Assembly: GCF_014925405.1 (NCBI RefSeq)
Contig: NZ_AQHJ01000029.1
Location: forward strand, 186,001-250,000
Origin: Pseudoalteromonas ulvae UL12
GTDB lineage: Bacteria > Pseudomonadota > Gammaproteobacteria > Enterobacterales > Alteromonadaceae
Length of the DNA stretch: 64,000 nucleotides
Direction of reading: 5' to 3'
Of this stretch, positions 9,110 through 18,210 are shown piece after piece. The notes below the pieces were generated by a model. That model searched no databases. It was not told where the DNA came from and worked only from the letters and a program-made list of their open reading frames with translations. How positions within the stretch are numbered: position 1 is the stretch's first letter; the number at the start of each line of letters is the position of its first letter. The position numbers and the translations under genes are program-made.

Positions 9110-9331
9110 GTGATCACGCCCTGAAAATAACCCATTGATGAGTCATGCATTTCATGGATGAAATGCAAGGTGAAGCTTGGCCATGGATGGCTTATCTTCA
9201 CCGTTGACGTTCACATCAATTGATTATTTGCAGGATAAAGCGTGATGTCGGTGGCGCTGGGTGAGTCCAGAGAGGGGGCAGCGCCAGCCCCTCTTTGGCT
9301 GTCGTCGCCAGCGCGACAACAATGCTAATTT
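9110..9331. repeat. 222-bp structured repeat, copy 3
   Basis: Third copy, again exactly 222 bases, 420 bases after the start of copy 2. The CAATTGAT arm carries one A-to-C change that weakens one pair. The other arms are intact. Confidence 0.85.
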
Positions 9332-9662
9332 GCAAAGCAATTATTAAAACTAGGCACATTGGTGAATTTGAAAACGAGGAAAACGTTTAAGTCGTTGTCG
9401 AGCTAAAGCACGACCTACGATTGGCAAGCTCGGCCAGTAGCGACCGACGCCATCCTCTCTTTGGCTGCCGTCGCCAGCGCGACAACAACGCTAATTTGCA
9501 AAGCAATTATTAAAACTAGGCACATTGGTGAATTTGAAAACGAGGAAAACGTTTAAGTCGTTGTCGATCTAAAGCACGACCTACGATTGGCAAGCTCGGC
9601 CAGTAGCGACCGACGCCATCCCCTCTTTGGCTGCCGTCGCCAGCGCGACAACAATGCTAATT
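9331..9662. repeat. 166-bp tandem duplication
   Basis: Two head-to-tail units (9331-9496 and 9497-9662) of about 166 bases, nearly identical. Each holds GCAAAGCAATTATTAAAACT, a GTCG/CGAC REP-like hairpin, and a copy of the last ~45 bases of the 222-bp element (CTCTTTGGCTGCCGTCGCCA...). The shared tail suggests duplication by slippage or unequal recombination between those ends. Confidence 0.85.
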
Positions 9663-9736
9663 TGTTAAAGATGCAAACCAATTTGTCAAAGCGGTCAGCT
9701 CAGATATGAACTATCACAGGTTATTACTACAGATTA

Positions 9737-10489
9737 TTAACCAATATATATTTCGAGTTCGTCTGCAGTTGCCGACAGGCTTGGCAGTGATTGTGGCAGC
9801 AAGCCGTTATCATTTAAGGCGCTTTTTAAAATAGCTTTGTTATACGCGCCAATTTTTTCATCGTTCAAATATTCATTGATATCCATCCAGCGTGCATCGG
9901 CGATTTCACTCGCTTGCAACACTATCTCGTGATTGAGTGGTGTGAGAAGGCACACAATATAAATATTCGAGGTGTTAAATTGCCCTTTGTGGTAGTGGCG
10001 ACAACCTAGCAAGCGCTTGAATTGAGTCTGTATCCCGGTTTCTTCAAATACTTCGCGTATTACGCCTGCGTGAATGTGCTCTTTTGGATCAAGCATGCCT
10101 CCGGGGAATTTCCAATTGTGCGGGTGGGTATGAATATGATCTTGCTCTCGGATGGTCAGTAATTGTTGTTTGTCATTGATGACAAGTCCGCCGACCCCAA
10201 TTGTATGTGTGGCAAAATGGGGGATCAGCGCATGTTCGATCAAGGCTTTAGTGAAGGTAAAGCCATGTTGGTGACTGTGGTGGTTATCAAATCCGGCCGC
10301 AAGCACCTGGGGGATTAAATGTGCTTGAGGTAATAAAATCGTCAACCATACTGCTGCGTGTCCAGCGTTTTGCCAATGTGCAAGGGATAACTGCAGTTGC
10401 TGTTTAAATTCTTCGGGTGAGTTGGGTAATGCGTGGCCATCGATGACTATGCCGTTATAAGGGTTGATGCTTGCTTGTAAATAAGTCAT
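9737..10489 (-). CDS. Nudix hydrolase, NUDT6-like architecture
   Basis: A 250-residue protein starting at MTYLQASINP. Residues 1-85 form a pre-Nudix domain and residues about 95-230 the Nudix fold. The Nudix box is perfect: G131-x5-E137-x7-REVFEETGI at 145-153. These enzymes hydrolyse nucleoside diphosphates linked to another moiety. The substrate cannot be read from sequence. The N-terminal domain and HTHPHNWKFPGG resemble the NUDT6/GFG group. The longer upstream frame runs through a repeat end (10544-10558) and is unlikely to be translated. Confidence 0.85.
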   Translation of the reverse strand: MTYLQASINPYNGIVIDGHALPNSPEEFKQQLQLSLAHWQNAGHAAVWLTILLPQAHLIPQVLAAGFDNHHSHQHGFTFTKALIEHALIPHFATHTIGVGGLVINDKQQLLTIREQDHIHTHPHNWKFPGGMLDPKEHIHAGVIREVFEETGIQTQFKRLLGCRHYHKGQFNTSNIYIVCLLTPLNHEIVLQASEIADARWMDINEYLNDEKIGAYNKAILKSALNDNGLLPQSLPSLSATADELEIYIG

Positions 10490-10543
10490 ATAAATTCCGA
10501 CGACCTTGAGTATGGCTGTAAAATACAGGCCTTTTATTTTTAT

Positions 10544-10558
10544 ATCAACAACCCCTAG
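10544..10558. repeat. Solo end of the MITE-like repeat
   Basis: ATCAACAACCCCTAG matches the outer 15 bases of the right end of the 27821-28087 element. No partner end is visible nearby. It lies just upstream of the Nudix gene. Confidence 0.5.
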
Positions 10559-10615
10559 ATAACCTTGTAATAAAAGTGAATTCAATTAAGGGGGTTAAAT
10601 ATGAAAGGGATTTTG

Positions 10616-12151
10616 CTAGGCAAATACAACGCAATTTCGTCCTTGCTCTTTGGCTTGGTACAGTGCTGTATCGGCTTGAACAATCAGTTGATTTAAGTCC
10701 TTATCAGCGTCAGGAGTCAATGTGGCAACGCCCACTGTGATGGTGACTACTGAACCTGATGGAGAGTTTCGATGTGGGATTTGTAATGCCTCGACATTGT
10801 GTCTACATCGCTCAGCAATGAGGTTAACATGGTTTGATAACGGTAAGATAATAGCGAACTCTTCGCCACCATAGCGGGCAACAAAGTCATACTCACGAGT
10901 CACAGATTGATTGAGTGCTTGCGCAACTTCTTTTAGGCATGCATCGCCTCTTACGTGGCCATATGTATCGTTAAAGACTTTAAAGTGATCGATATCGATC
11001 ATCAGAAGAGTTAATGGCGTTTTTTCTCGACGAGCACGAGACCATTCATTCAATATGACTTCGTCAAAATGGCGCCTGTTTGCAATATTGGTGAGGCTAT
11101 CGGTTCTGCTAATGGCCTCTAAATGCAATTTTGATTGCTCAAGTAGCTTATTTTTTATGACTAATACATAACTAAACGTCATGATTAATACCACAAACAG
11201 CAAACTAACCACGCAGGCAATATAAGGCATAGGTGACATTGTTTGCTCAAAATAGGCCTCACTGGGAGTGGCAATCAATGTCCATTGACGGCCATGGATA
11301 GGTTTAAGGGCTTTGGAAAAGTACGAGTCTGTTTCTGCTTGAATGGTCGAAGAGGTGGTGTGTACAAAAAGCAGCGTGTCTTGTGATTCAGTGCTATCAA
11401 AGATCTGAATATCATAGTAACTAGCGTTAGAACGATCAAAAACCTCGGTTAGCAAATCTTCAAATAAATAAGCGCCAATGATCAGTCCTTTAGTAAATTG
11501 TCGGCGCTGCTCTGTAGTGATAGGTTTGTTTTGATACACAGGCAAAAAGACCAAAAAACCAGCTTTTTCAGCACTAAATTGTATCAAGTTTATCAGCTCA
11601 GTTGCCTTGGCTTGGTTAGTATCGATAGCAGAATGAATGGCCTTAGCCCGTTTGGGTTCTGAGAGCAGGTCAAAACCAAATATCAACTCGTTTTGTGATT
11701 GAGGCTGGTAATAGACAACCGGAAAATGGACTGGGCGACGTTTTGCAGGCAGCATCAACCCTTGGCTGTGCTGTTGGGTTATTTCAAAGTGCGGGTATAG
11801 TTTACGTTTTTCAGCAGTAAAAGTGCTGCGATCATCTTGCTGTATTTTTGGCGCCCATTCTAAGGCGAGGATATCTGGGTGACGAGCTAAAATAGCTAGA
11901 GTGAAATGGTTGAATTCGACTTCGGATACAAATTCTGAATTATTAAAAAAACTTTTAATAGCGTACAGCACCTCTAGCTTGACCGATATTTCACGTTCGA
12001 TACTGGCTGCTTTTTCGTTCATTTCATTTTTGAACTGAAGGTTTAGTGCATTAATTTCATATTGATAGGCCGCAAGTCCCATCAAAATAGAAAAACCCGC
12101 ACCGAGTATGGCAACCATGATTAAGGTGATATTTTTGGAATCATTGATCAA
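10616..12151 (-). CDS. CHASE-domain diguanylate cyclase
   Basis: Inner-membrane sensor that makes cyclic di-GMP. It has a membrane helix at about 8-27, a periplasmic CHASE-type domain (about 45-270, with ALEWAPKI), a second helix at about 300-325, and a GGDEF domain. The active site is GGEEF near residue 426. An inhibitory I-site REYD sits five residues before it, so product feedback is expected. The start is TTG at 12151, supported by GGAG seven bases upstream. It lies below a binding-protein gene and an unknown gene on the same strand. Confidence 0.92.
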   Translation of the reverse strand: MINDSKNITLIMVAILGAGFSILMGLAAYQYEINALNLQFKNEMNEKAASIEREISVKLEVLYAIKSFFNNSEFVSEVEFNHFTLAILARHPDILALEWAPKIQQDDRSTFTAEKRKLYPHFEITQQHSQGLMLPAKRRPVHFPVVYYQPQSQNELIFGFDLLSEPKRAKAIHSAIDTNQAKATELINLIQFSAEKAGFLVFLPVYQNKPITTEQRRQFTKGLIIGAYLFEDLLTEVFDRSNASYYDIQIFDSTESQDTLLFVHTTSSTIQAETDSYFSKALKPIHGRQWTLIATPSEAYFEQTMSPMPYIACVVSLLFVVLIMTFSYVLVIKNKLLEQSKLHLEAISRTDSLTNIANRRHFDEVILNEWSRARREKTPLTLLMIDIDHFKVFNDTYGHVRGDACLKEVAQALNQSVTREYDFVARYGGEEFAIILPLSNHVNLIAERCRHNVEALQIPHRNSPSGSVVTITVGVATLTPDADKDLNQLIVQADTALYQAKEQGRNCVVFA

Positions 12152-12259
12152 GGTGGCTCTCCAGTTGGCTTAAATCATTGTTGTCTATCGCATCATAAGA
12201 ATAGTTTGATAAACCTAGAGGTGCATTTAAAAACCTGAACTTTAGGAGCTTATCTAGGG

Positions 12260-12943
12260 TTAAATCGCTTGATAAACTTGTTTAGCTGTTAGGCCGTAAT
12301 ATGCGCCAATCAAACCTATCCGCTCTATCTGATCATCTAAAATAAGTACTTGTTGCTGTAAGTGCTTCGCGACTTGTTTAAGCGTGTCTGTAAGGTTGTG
12401 CCGATTTGCCGGATTAAATGTTTGCTCAGCTTCCATCAGTGCCAATAACGCGTTGAATTCATGAGGCGCTAAAGGTGAAAACTGTTTGTTAATACGTAAA
12501 TACACTTCGATGGGGGTGAGGTTTTTACAGTCGCGCTGGCACAGTGCTTGTGCTAAGTGTTCATTGGATTCAAAGAGCAATAATGAACGCAGGTAATTAA
12601 AGGGAGGGGTGTCGCCTGCGAGTAAGTAGTGAACGACATTTCTTTTCAATTCATTGGTTTTACTAAAATGACTGTCACATTGTAAGGCTGGGGTAAAAAA
12701 GCTTAAGGCATCAGCGGTGTTAATTTGTTGAATGATAAGCTCAGGCAGGCCATTACTCTGGATTAATTTAGTGGCGATATGTTGATAAAATTCAAACACG
12801 CTGAGTGACTTCAAACTTTGTTGATAAACAAACGCTAAAATATCAATTTGTTGGTGTACGTCACAGCGTTGGTAATGAGTTAATAACCCGCTGAAATCTT
12901 TGTTTGTTAAATATTGAATGAGGGAGGTGATGTGCGCTTTCAT
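12260..12943 (-). CDS. Conserved or orphan protein of unknown function
   Basis: A 227-residue, predominantly helical protein without signal peptide or membrane segments, not recognised. It has a helical-repeat feel: LKRNVVHYLLAGDTPPFNY and LTPIEVYLRINKQFSPL look like ankyrin-type turns, but the match is weak. It begins 11 bases after the stop of the binding protein at 12955, so the two are very likely cotranscribed. It lies 108 bases upstream of the cyclase. Confidence 0.6.
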   Translation of the reverse strand: MKAHITSLIQYLTNKDFSGLLTHYQRCDVHQQIDILAFVYQQSLKSLSVFEFYQHIATKLIQSNGLPELIIQQINTADALSFFTPALQCDSHFSKTNELKRNVVHYLLAGDTPPFNYLRSLLLFESNEHLAQALCQRDCKNLTPIEVYLRINKQFSPLAPHEFNALLALMEAEQTFNPANRHNLTDTLKQVAKHLQQQVLILDDQIERIGLIGAYYGLTAKQVYQAI

Positions 12944-12954
12944 AGTTCGCTTAT

Positions 12955-13689
12955 TTAGTGTTTATTGGTATTCATATATTGTTTGATTACATAATTTTCG
13001 GCCTGAGTGATCATACTTTTAAGTTCGCCAGAAGCGCTCAGCTCGTGTATTTTTTCATCCAATAATGATACCAAGGGCAGATTTTTTTTATGTAAGTAAT
13101 GGTACAGAGGAAGTGTTGCGAGTGGCTTTTCCATGGCTTTAATGTTGGTAAATGGGTAACTTTGTATGATCACGTTGCCATCAAGCGTGTTTGTCAGGGC
13201 AACGTCAATACGGTCTTGTTCTAATAATTCAAACATTAATTGTGTGCTGTGAACATCATAAATATCAGTGAGGCCTTCGGTGATATTATTGGTATGTTTG
13301 ACTCCTCGCACTCGGCCAATGCGCAGTGATGCCAAATCACTGACAGAGTTAACTTTAATAAGACTGTCTGAACGAACAAACGCCATGGTTTCTAAATAAT
13401 AATAAGGAGTAGGGACCCGCACTGTATCTGGGTTTTCTTCCCCATAACTCCAGATCCTCATAATTTCGCCATCAAATTCACCACTGTTAACGACATACTG
13501 TGCACGATTGCCGGGCAGAGGGCTGATGTCGACAGTGATGCCTAACGTTAAATAAATTTGCGGAAGAACCAGCCGCCCAACTTCTTGCTCGAATAGGTAC
13601 TCAATAGAAGCAAATTGATAATGGTGCTTTATTGGCGCGTCATTCGCATTGCTGCTGATACTGCAAAATAGCATGACGACTGTACACAA
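12955..13689 (-). CDS. Orphan periplasmic substrate-binding protein (SBP_bac_3 type)
   Basis: About 244 residues with a SBP_bac_3-like pattern (SDLASLRIGRVRGVKHTN, then DRIDVALTN) and a hydrophobic N-terminus ending near SSNA, which implies export. No permease or ATPase accompanies it, so a sensory rather than transport role is likely. The start is uncertain: TTG at 13689 has no ribosome site, an internal ATG lies at 13674, and the open frame continues upstream to a stop near 13735 without ATG, GTG or TTG. A non-standard start or a sequence change at the 5' end is possible. Confidence 0.7.
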   Translation of the reverse strand: MCTVVMLFCSISSNANDAPIKHHYQFASIEYLFEQEVGRLVLPQIYLTLGITVDISPLPGNRAQYVVNSGEFDGEIMRIWSYGEENPDTVRVPTPYYYLETMAFVRSDSLIKVNSVSDLASLRIGRVRGVKHTNNITEGLTDIYDVHSTQLMFELLEQDRIDVALTNTLDGNVIIQSYPFTNIKAMEKPLATLPLYHYLHKKNLPLVSLLDEKIHELSASGELKSMITQAENYVIKQYMNTNKH

Positions 13690-13777
13690 ACGAATAATAG
13701 AAATAATGCTTATCTCGAAGTTTGAAAGTCCTAATTATAGTTAACGGGTGATGGGATAAGCCAGTGTTGTTTGTCAG

Positions 13778-13815
13778 AAAACCAAAGCAAAGTAATAAAT
13801 ACTTGCTTTGGTTTT
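13778..13815 (-). terminator. Hairpin after the DUF3103-like gene
   Basis: Perfect 13-bp arms (AAAACCAAAGCAA 13778-13790, TTGCTTTGGTTTT 13803-13815) just below the stop of the minus-strand gene at 13833. On the minus strand the stem ends in TTTT, consistent with a terminator. Confidence 0.65.
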
Positions 13816-13832
13816 AGATTGGCGCTCTTTAA

Positions 13833-14999
13833 TTATCGAGGGTTGATCATTAAAGGCGTGAGTGTGATGGTTGCATTACTGCTGGCACCTCGGTGACCTT
13901 GATATTGCCGACCTTCGAATAACGTATAAAAAACATCAACGTAATCATCATCATTGGTGAACCAACCGTCAGGCATTGCTTTGAGTAGTTCGTTGGTTAA
14001 CTGTGGAATAATCGCATAACCTTGAACTTGAGGATCAGGAATCGTACGCATTATTTGCACTACAATATCCAGTAATTTTGAAGCCAGTGTTTTGTAATTT
14101 GTATTGTCATCTTGCTCCATTAGCAGTAAATCAACAGCCTGCCAACGGTAGCGTTGCCAATGGATGATCACTTGGTTGGGATGGTAGTCTGTTCCGTCAT
14201 AGTCTAAATAAGGTAAATCAATCACATCTAGTATCGGTTGATCACGGCTCGGATCGATACCGGTGACAATGCCATATACTTCTGCTTTACCTGAAATCCA
14301 AGGCTCTTGATCGTTGTTTAAGCGAATTTTATTTAAGACACTCGTTGATAAGGGCTCAGCATCGCCTTGTGGGGTCATCTGTAGCTGTTCAGTTTGACTA
14401 TGATTGGCTGCAAAGATATTTTTCATCACTGCAAGGCCGGCTTGCTGAGTTTTGTGCTGATCTAGCTCAATAATAAACGTCGGCTGAGTAGGGAGCTCAT
14501 TCACATCGAGTGTATGAATTTGGCCAAATTGATCAAACGCTTCAATGTGTGTCCAATGCTTGTCATTCCCTTGTGGTGCAAATGCAAACAGAGGGGCTTG
14601 CCCTTGCTGCCATTCAACCAGCATATCGCTGTGCGCTAAACGTAATTGCAATAAATCACCTGTTTGACTGGGTAAGCCTTTTAAGTGATGCAATGCTTGA
14701 TTGGCTTGTGAGAGCTCAAGCGGAATATTGGCACTTAAAGTGTGTAATGCTTGGGGATTAAATACCAAGTTATATTGGCTAAGTTGCTGTTTCAGAGCGG
14801 GGGCAATCATAGTGTAATTGGCCGCTATTTTTTGTGCCAAAGTACGTTTAATCGCGCTGACATTCTCATATTGTGCTTGTTCGGTCAGCTGTGTTAGTTG
14901 CAATTGAGTCATTTCAGTTGCATGTAGCGGTGAAAAAGCACTTGCACAACTGGCAAGGGCCATAAGGGTGAGCAGTTTTGTTGTTTTTGTTGTCATCAT
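13833..14999 (-). CDS. Exported protein, DUF3103-like
   Basis: A 388-residue protein with a signal peptide (MMTTKTTKLLTLMALASCAS, predicted cleavage near AFSPLHA). The body is mixed alpha/beta without membrane segments, and the C-terminus contains DGWFTNDDDYVDVFYTLFEG and repeated Asn/Thr. It resembles the DUF3103 family of Vibrio and relatives. That assignment is from memory and the function is unknown. It is a single gene with its own downstream hairpin. Confidence 0.6.
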   Translation of the reverse strand: MMTTKTTKLLTLMALASCASAFSPLHATEMTQLQLTQLTEQAQYENVSAIKRTLAQKIAANYTMIAPALKQQLSQYNLVFNPQALHTLSANIPLELSQANQALHHLKGLPSQTGDLLQLRLAHSDMLVEWQQGQAPLFAFAPQGNDKHWTHIEAFDQFGQIHTLDVNELPTQPTFIIELDQHKTQQAGLAVMKNIFAANHSQTEQLQMTPQGDAEPLSTSVLNKIRLNNDQEPWISGKAEVYGIVTGIDPSRDQPILDVIDLPYLDYDGTDYHPNQVIIHWQRYRWQAVDLLLMEQDDNTNYKTLASKLLDIVVQIMRTIPDPQVQGYAIIPQLTNELLKAMPDGWFTNDDDYVDVFYTLFEGRQYQGHRGASSNATITLTPLMINPR

Positions 15000-15098
15000 G
15001 AATCCTATTGATAAGCAATTTGTACCTATATAGAAAACATCAATTAGAGTAATTATTCAAGTTAAGATTAAAAAAACAGCATTTTTTATTAGTTTTTA

Positions 15099-15123
15099 CA
15101 GCAGTCTCGTATTGAGACTGCTG
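15099..15123. repeat. Inverted repeat after the RND permease gene
   Basis: CAGCAGTCTC and GAGACTGCTG form a 10-bp stem with a 5-base loop, 13 bases beyond the permease stop. No T tract follows on the minus strand, so it may protect the mRNA 3' end or act as a weak terminator. Confidence 0.4.
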
Positions 15124-15135
15124 GTAAGCGTGTAT

Positions 15136-18100
15136 TTAAATGGATTCTTCAGTCGAATAAGACGGTGACACTTTGCGGCCTCTTTTTCGTTCAGCGAGCA
15201 ATAAATAGGCGGCTGGGACAAAATAAAATGACAGCAAGGTTGTGAGTACAGTACCACCTGCAATGGCTACAGCAAAAGGAGGCCAAAATCCGCCGCCCGC
15301 TAAAATCAAAGGTAAAAACCCACCCACAGTGGTAATTGTGGTTGAGCTGATATGACGAGAGCATGTCATGACCGCCGCGACAATTTTTGTTTTATCAGTT
15401 GAGGCATTGCTCGCATCAAGCTCAGATAAAATGACAATAGCCGCATTAATCGCCAAACCCATTAACCCCAGCAATCCAATAATCACCGTAAAACCAAAAG
15501 GGTAACCGCCGATAAAAACACTCAAGAGTCCAAGCATCACAGCTTGCAGGGCATTGATTAAAATAAGGCCTGTTGTTGTAAATGAGTTAAAAGAAATCAC
15601 CAATACAGTGATGAGCAACACCACAATAATACCGACTTGGCCTAGCAGTTTGCTGACAGCCTCATTGCGCTTTTGTGATTCACCGCCAATTTCCAAGCGA
15701 TAACCATGAGGAAGCACAAAGTCCGATGCTGCAAGTGTGGCACTAACATCGTTGAGTACCGTTTGAGGCAGCACGCCAGTAATTAAGTACGCCTCAATAA
15801 CATTCACTCGCTCACCATCACGTCGTGCAATTGAACCGCGAGATGGGCGTAATTCGGCATTGGCAAAAGACTCAATAAGCAAAGGTTGAGCAGCTGATAT
15901 TTGAGTCGCATAGAGTGCATTCATATCATCCCGTGCACTATCGGCTACGCGCACACGCACAGGGACGGTTTCAGTATTATCAATAATGCTGCCAACTACC
16001 GTGCCATTGAATTGCTGTTGTAACTGGGTTGCCATATCCGTTAACCGTAACCCTGCATGATTAAGGGCTGCTTCATCTGTTTGCAACCATAGCTTAGGTG
16101 AGCCGGATAATAAGGTTGGACGAGTATGCGTGATGGCCTGATGGGCAATCAGCTGAGTACGGAGTTGCTGACCAAGCTCACTGAGGGTGTCGAGGTTCGG
16201 GCCATAGATACGCAGCTCAATGGGGGCATTAAAAGGCGGGCCTTGCTCGAGTTTACGCACTAATGTTTGTGCATTAGGAAAGGACTTGTCAAGATCTTGT
16301 TGTAGTTGGGTTATCAATTGATTGGCGCGTTTAAAATCTGTGACTTTCACCAATGCTTGGGCGTAATTATTCGCGCCTCGGTTGCGTTGCAGCATATTGT
16401 AATAAAAACTTGGAAAGTTAGTGCCTATCATCCAATCTAGTTTTTCAATACCAGGGTATTGGCGAATATGTTGATCCATCTTGGTCACCGCTTGTTGGGT
16501 GGCGGCAATGCTGTACTGCGGAGCAAAATGCACTTCGATATGAAACATATCGCGATCAGAAGGCGGGAAAAATTGCTCGGTGAGTTTACCTGCGCCAATA
16601 AACCCAGCCACAGGTAAAATAAACACAATGCAAATAGTGAGCAAAGGCCGTTTCAGGCTGAGTTCAAGCGTTGCCGAAAATCGTCGACTGAGAGCTGGTA
16701 AATGGATGCCATTATAAAAAAGACCACTGCGCGCATCATTTTTAATAAATTGACCTGCAAATACAGCAACCAAACTGTGAGAAATTAAATACGAACCGAT
16801 TAAAGCAAAAATAACACTTAGCGCAATCCCACCGACAAACTCTCCAGACGGTCCCGGCATTAAGACTATCGGGGCAAATGCCAAAATGGTGGTTAGCGTT
16901 GAACCTAGTAAGGGGAGCCAAAAATGTTGGACTGCTTTTTGTACCGCAGCGAAGGCTGTTTCACCTTGCTGGCGCAAACGTTGGACTGCGTCGGTGATCA
17001 CAATTGCGTTATCTACCATGATACCTAAAGCAACCACGAGTCCAGTGACTGACATTTGATGAATGGGCAACCCATACATGTGCATGCTGACTAAAGTAAA
17101 TAACACGGTCAGAGGCAGCGCTGTGCCAACAATGAGTGCCGCTTTAAAACCTAACGTAACCAGTAATACCGCTAATATCAGCACAAACCCAAGCGCAATG
17201 TTACCGAGCAAATCACCAAGCCGCTCATCGGTGTAACCTCGTTGATCAAAAATAGTTTGCAGTGCAATCTGATCGGGTAAATCAGACTCAAATTGAGAAA
17301 TCACGGTGTTGATGGTGTCAGAAAACTTATCAATACGCAGTTTTGGCAGCATTCTGATCGCAAGGTAAATACCAGGTTGGCCATCAATGAGTGCAATTTC
17401 TTTGACGGGTGTTGCCATGGTGCGCTCAATCTTGGCTAGATCCGCCAGTTGGTACTGACTGGCATCTTGTTCAGAGCTAAGAACAATTGCACCGATACGG
17501 GCAACAGAATCAAATGCACCCGATACTTCAATTTGCATTTGTGAATGCTGGTTGGTTAAGGTGCCGGCAGCTACTTTGGCATCTGCTCCCGCAATAGCAG
17601 CTTGAATTTGTGTTAAAGAAATTCCTGCTTGGCTGGCTTTATCTAGATCGACAGTGACACGAATTTCCTCGTCACTGAGGCCAAAAAAATGCACCAGTTC
17701 AACCCCAGAAATATTACGTAAGCGATTTTGTAACTCTTTACCGTAGCGATTTAAAGTGGCTGTCGGTGTGCTTTCATTTGGGCTGCTCAATGCGATGATT
17801 CGGGTATAGGCGTAGCCGCGTTCTTCATCTAAAAATGGCGCAGAGGCGTTACTGGGTAATTGAGGGCGCACATCTGAAAGTAAATCTCGCATCCGTGACC
17901 AAATCGGTGCAGCTTGTGTGACTTCATCTTTTAATTCTATGGTGATGACCGACAAACCCGGGCGAGAAATAGACGAAATATGTTTGACGGCCGCTTGTGA
18001 TTTCAATCGTTGTTCAATCTTTTCGCTGACTTGTACTTCGACCCGCTCAGCACTTGCGCCAGGTAAAGCGGTGCTCACAATGGCGTGACGATTGGTGATT

Positions 18101-18210
18101 CTAGGATCTTCACTGCGCGGTAAGCTGCTGATAGCAGCCAACCCGCTGACGACCAATAATGCAATAAGTAGCGCTTGAAAGCGCCCATGTTGAAATAAGT
18201 AACGGATCAT
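15136..18210 (-). CDS. RND efflux pump inner-membrane permease
   Basis: About 1,024 residues with the HAE-RND layout: a membrane helix at the N-terminus, a large periplasmic domain, helices 2-6, a second periplasmic domain and helices 8-12. The proton-relay helix 4 is clear (VVALGIMVDNAIVITDA). The ATG at 18210 overlaps the adaptor stop (TGATG), so translation is coupled. An upstream GTG at 18213 is less likely. Drug or solvent export in exchange for protons is the family role. No outer-membrane factor is encoded here, so it must borrow a TolC-like channel. Confidence 0.93.
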   Translation of the reverse strand: MIRYLFQHGRFQALLIALLVVSGLAAISSLPRSEDPRITNRHAIVSTALPGASAERVEVQVSEKIEQRLKSQAAVKHISSISRPGLSVITIELKDEVTQAAPIWSRMRDLLSDVRPQLPSNASAPFLDEERGYAYTRIIALSSPNESTPTATLNRYGKELQNRLRNISGVELVHFFGLSDEEIRVTVDLDKASQAGISLTQIQAAIAGADAKVAAGTLTNQHSQMQIEVSGAFDSVARIGAIVLSSEQDASQYQLADLAKIERTMATPVKEIALIDGQPGIYLAIRMLPKLRIDKFSDTINTVISQFESDLPDQIALQTIFDQRGYTDERLGDLLGNIALGFVLILAVLLVTLGFKAALIVGTALPLTVLFTLVSMHMYGLPIHQMSVTGLVVALGIMVDNAIVITDAVQRLRQQGETAFAAVQKAVQHFWLPLLGSTLTTILAFAPIVLMPGPSGEFVGGIALSVIFALIGSYLISHSLVAVFAGQFIKNDARSGLFYNGIHLPALSRRFSATLELSLKRPLLTICIVFILPVAGFIGAGKLTEQFFPPSDRDMFHIEVHFAPQYSIAATQQAVTKMDQHIRQYPGIEKLDWMIGTNFPSFYYNMLQRNRGANNYAQALVKVTDFKRANQLITQLQQDLDKSFPNAQTLVRKLEQGPPFNAPIELRIYGPNLDTLSELGQQLRTQLIAHQAITHTRPTLLSGSPKLWLQTDEAALNHAGLRLTDMATQLQQQFNGTVVGSIIDNTETVPVRVRVADSARDDMNALYATQISAAQPLLIESFANAELRPSRGSIARRDGERVNVIEAYLITGVLPQTVLNDVSATLAASDFVLPHGYRLEIGGESQKRNEAVSKLLGQVGIIVVLLITVLVISFNSFTTTGLILINALQAVMLGLLSVFIGGYPFGFTVIIGLLGLMGLAINAAIVILSELDASNASTDKTKIVAAVMTCSRHISSTTITTVGGFLPLILAGGGFWPPFAVAIAGGTVLTTLLSFYFVPAAYLLLAERKRGRKVSPSYSTEESI

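Larger units (their letters stand above)
8054..9736. repeat. Non-coding repeat cluster (1.7 kb)
   Basis: This long gene-free interval is almost entirely repeats. It holds three 222-bp structured copies, one copy of dispersed blocks A/B, two GCGAC/GTCGC REP-like palindromes, one GTCGGG/CCCGAC palindrome, and a 166-bp tandem duplication. The short minus-strand reading frames inside it are repeat shadows. No transposase fragment is visible. Confidence 0.85.

Noticed and set aside
8188..9201. Three short minus-strand reading frames sharing KI.HPWPSFTLHFIHEMHD
   Set aside because: They coincide exactly with the 222-bp repeats, diverge after the repeat boundary, have no ribosome sites and no codon-level conservation beyond the repeat itself. 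They are best explained as shadows of the structured element.
8229..9662. Possible CRISPR array or integron attC cassettes
   Set aside because: Repeat units are long and unequal, spacers are themselves repeats, no cas genes or integrase lie nearby, and the inverse-core/core motifs of attC are not visible.
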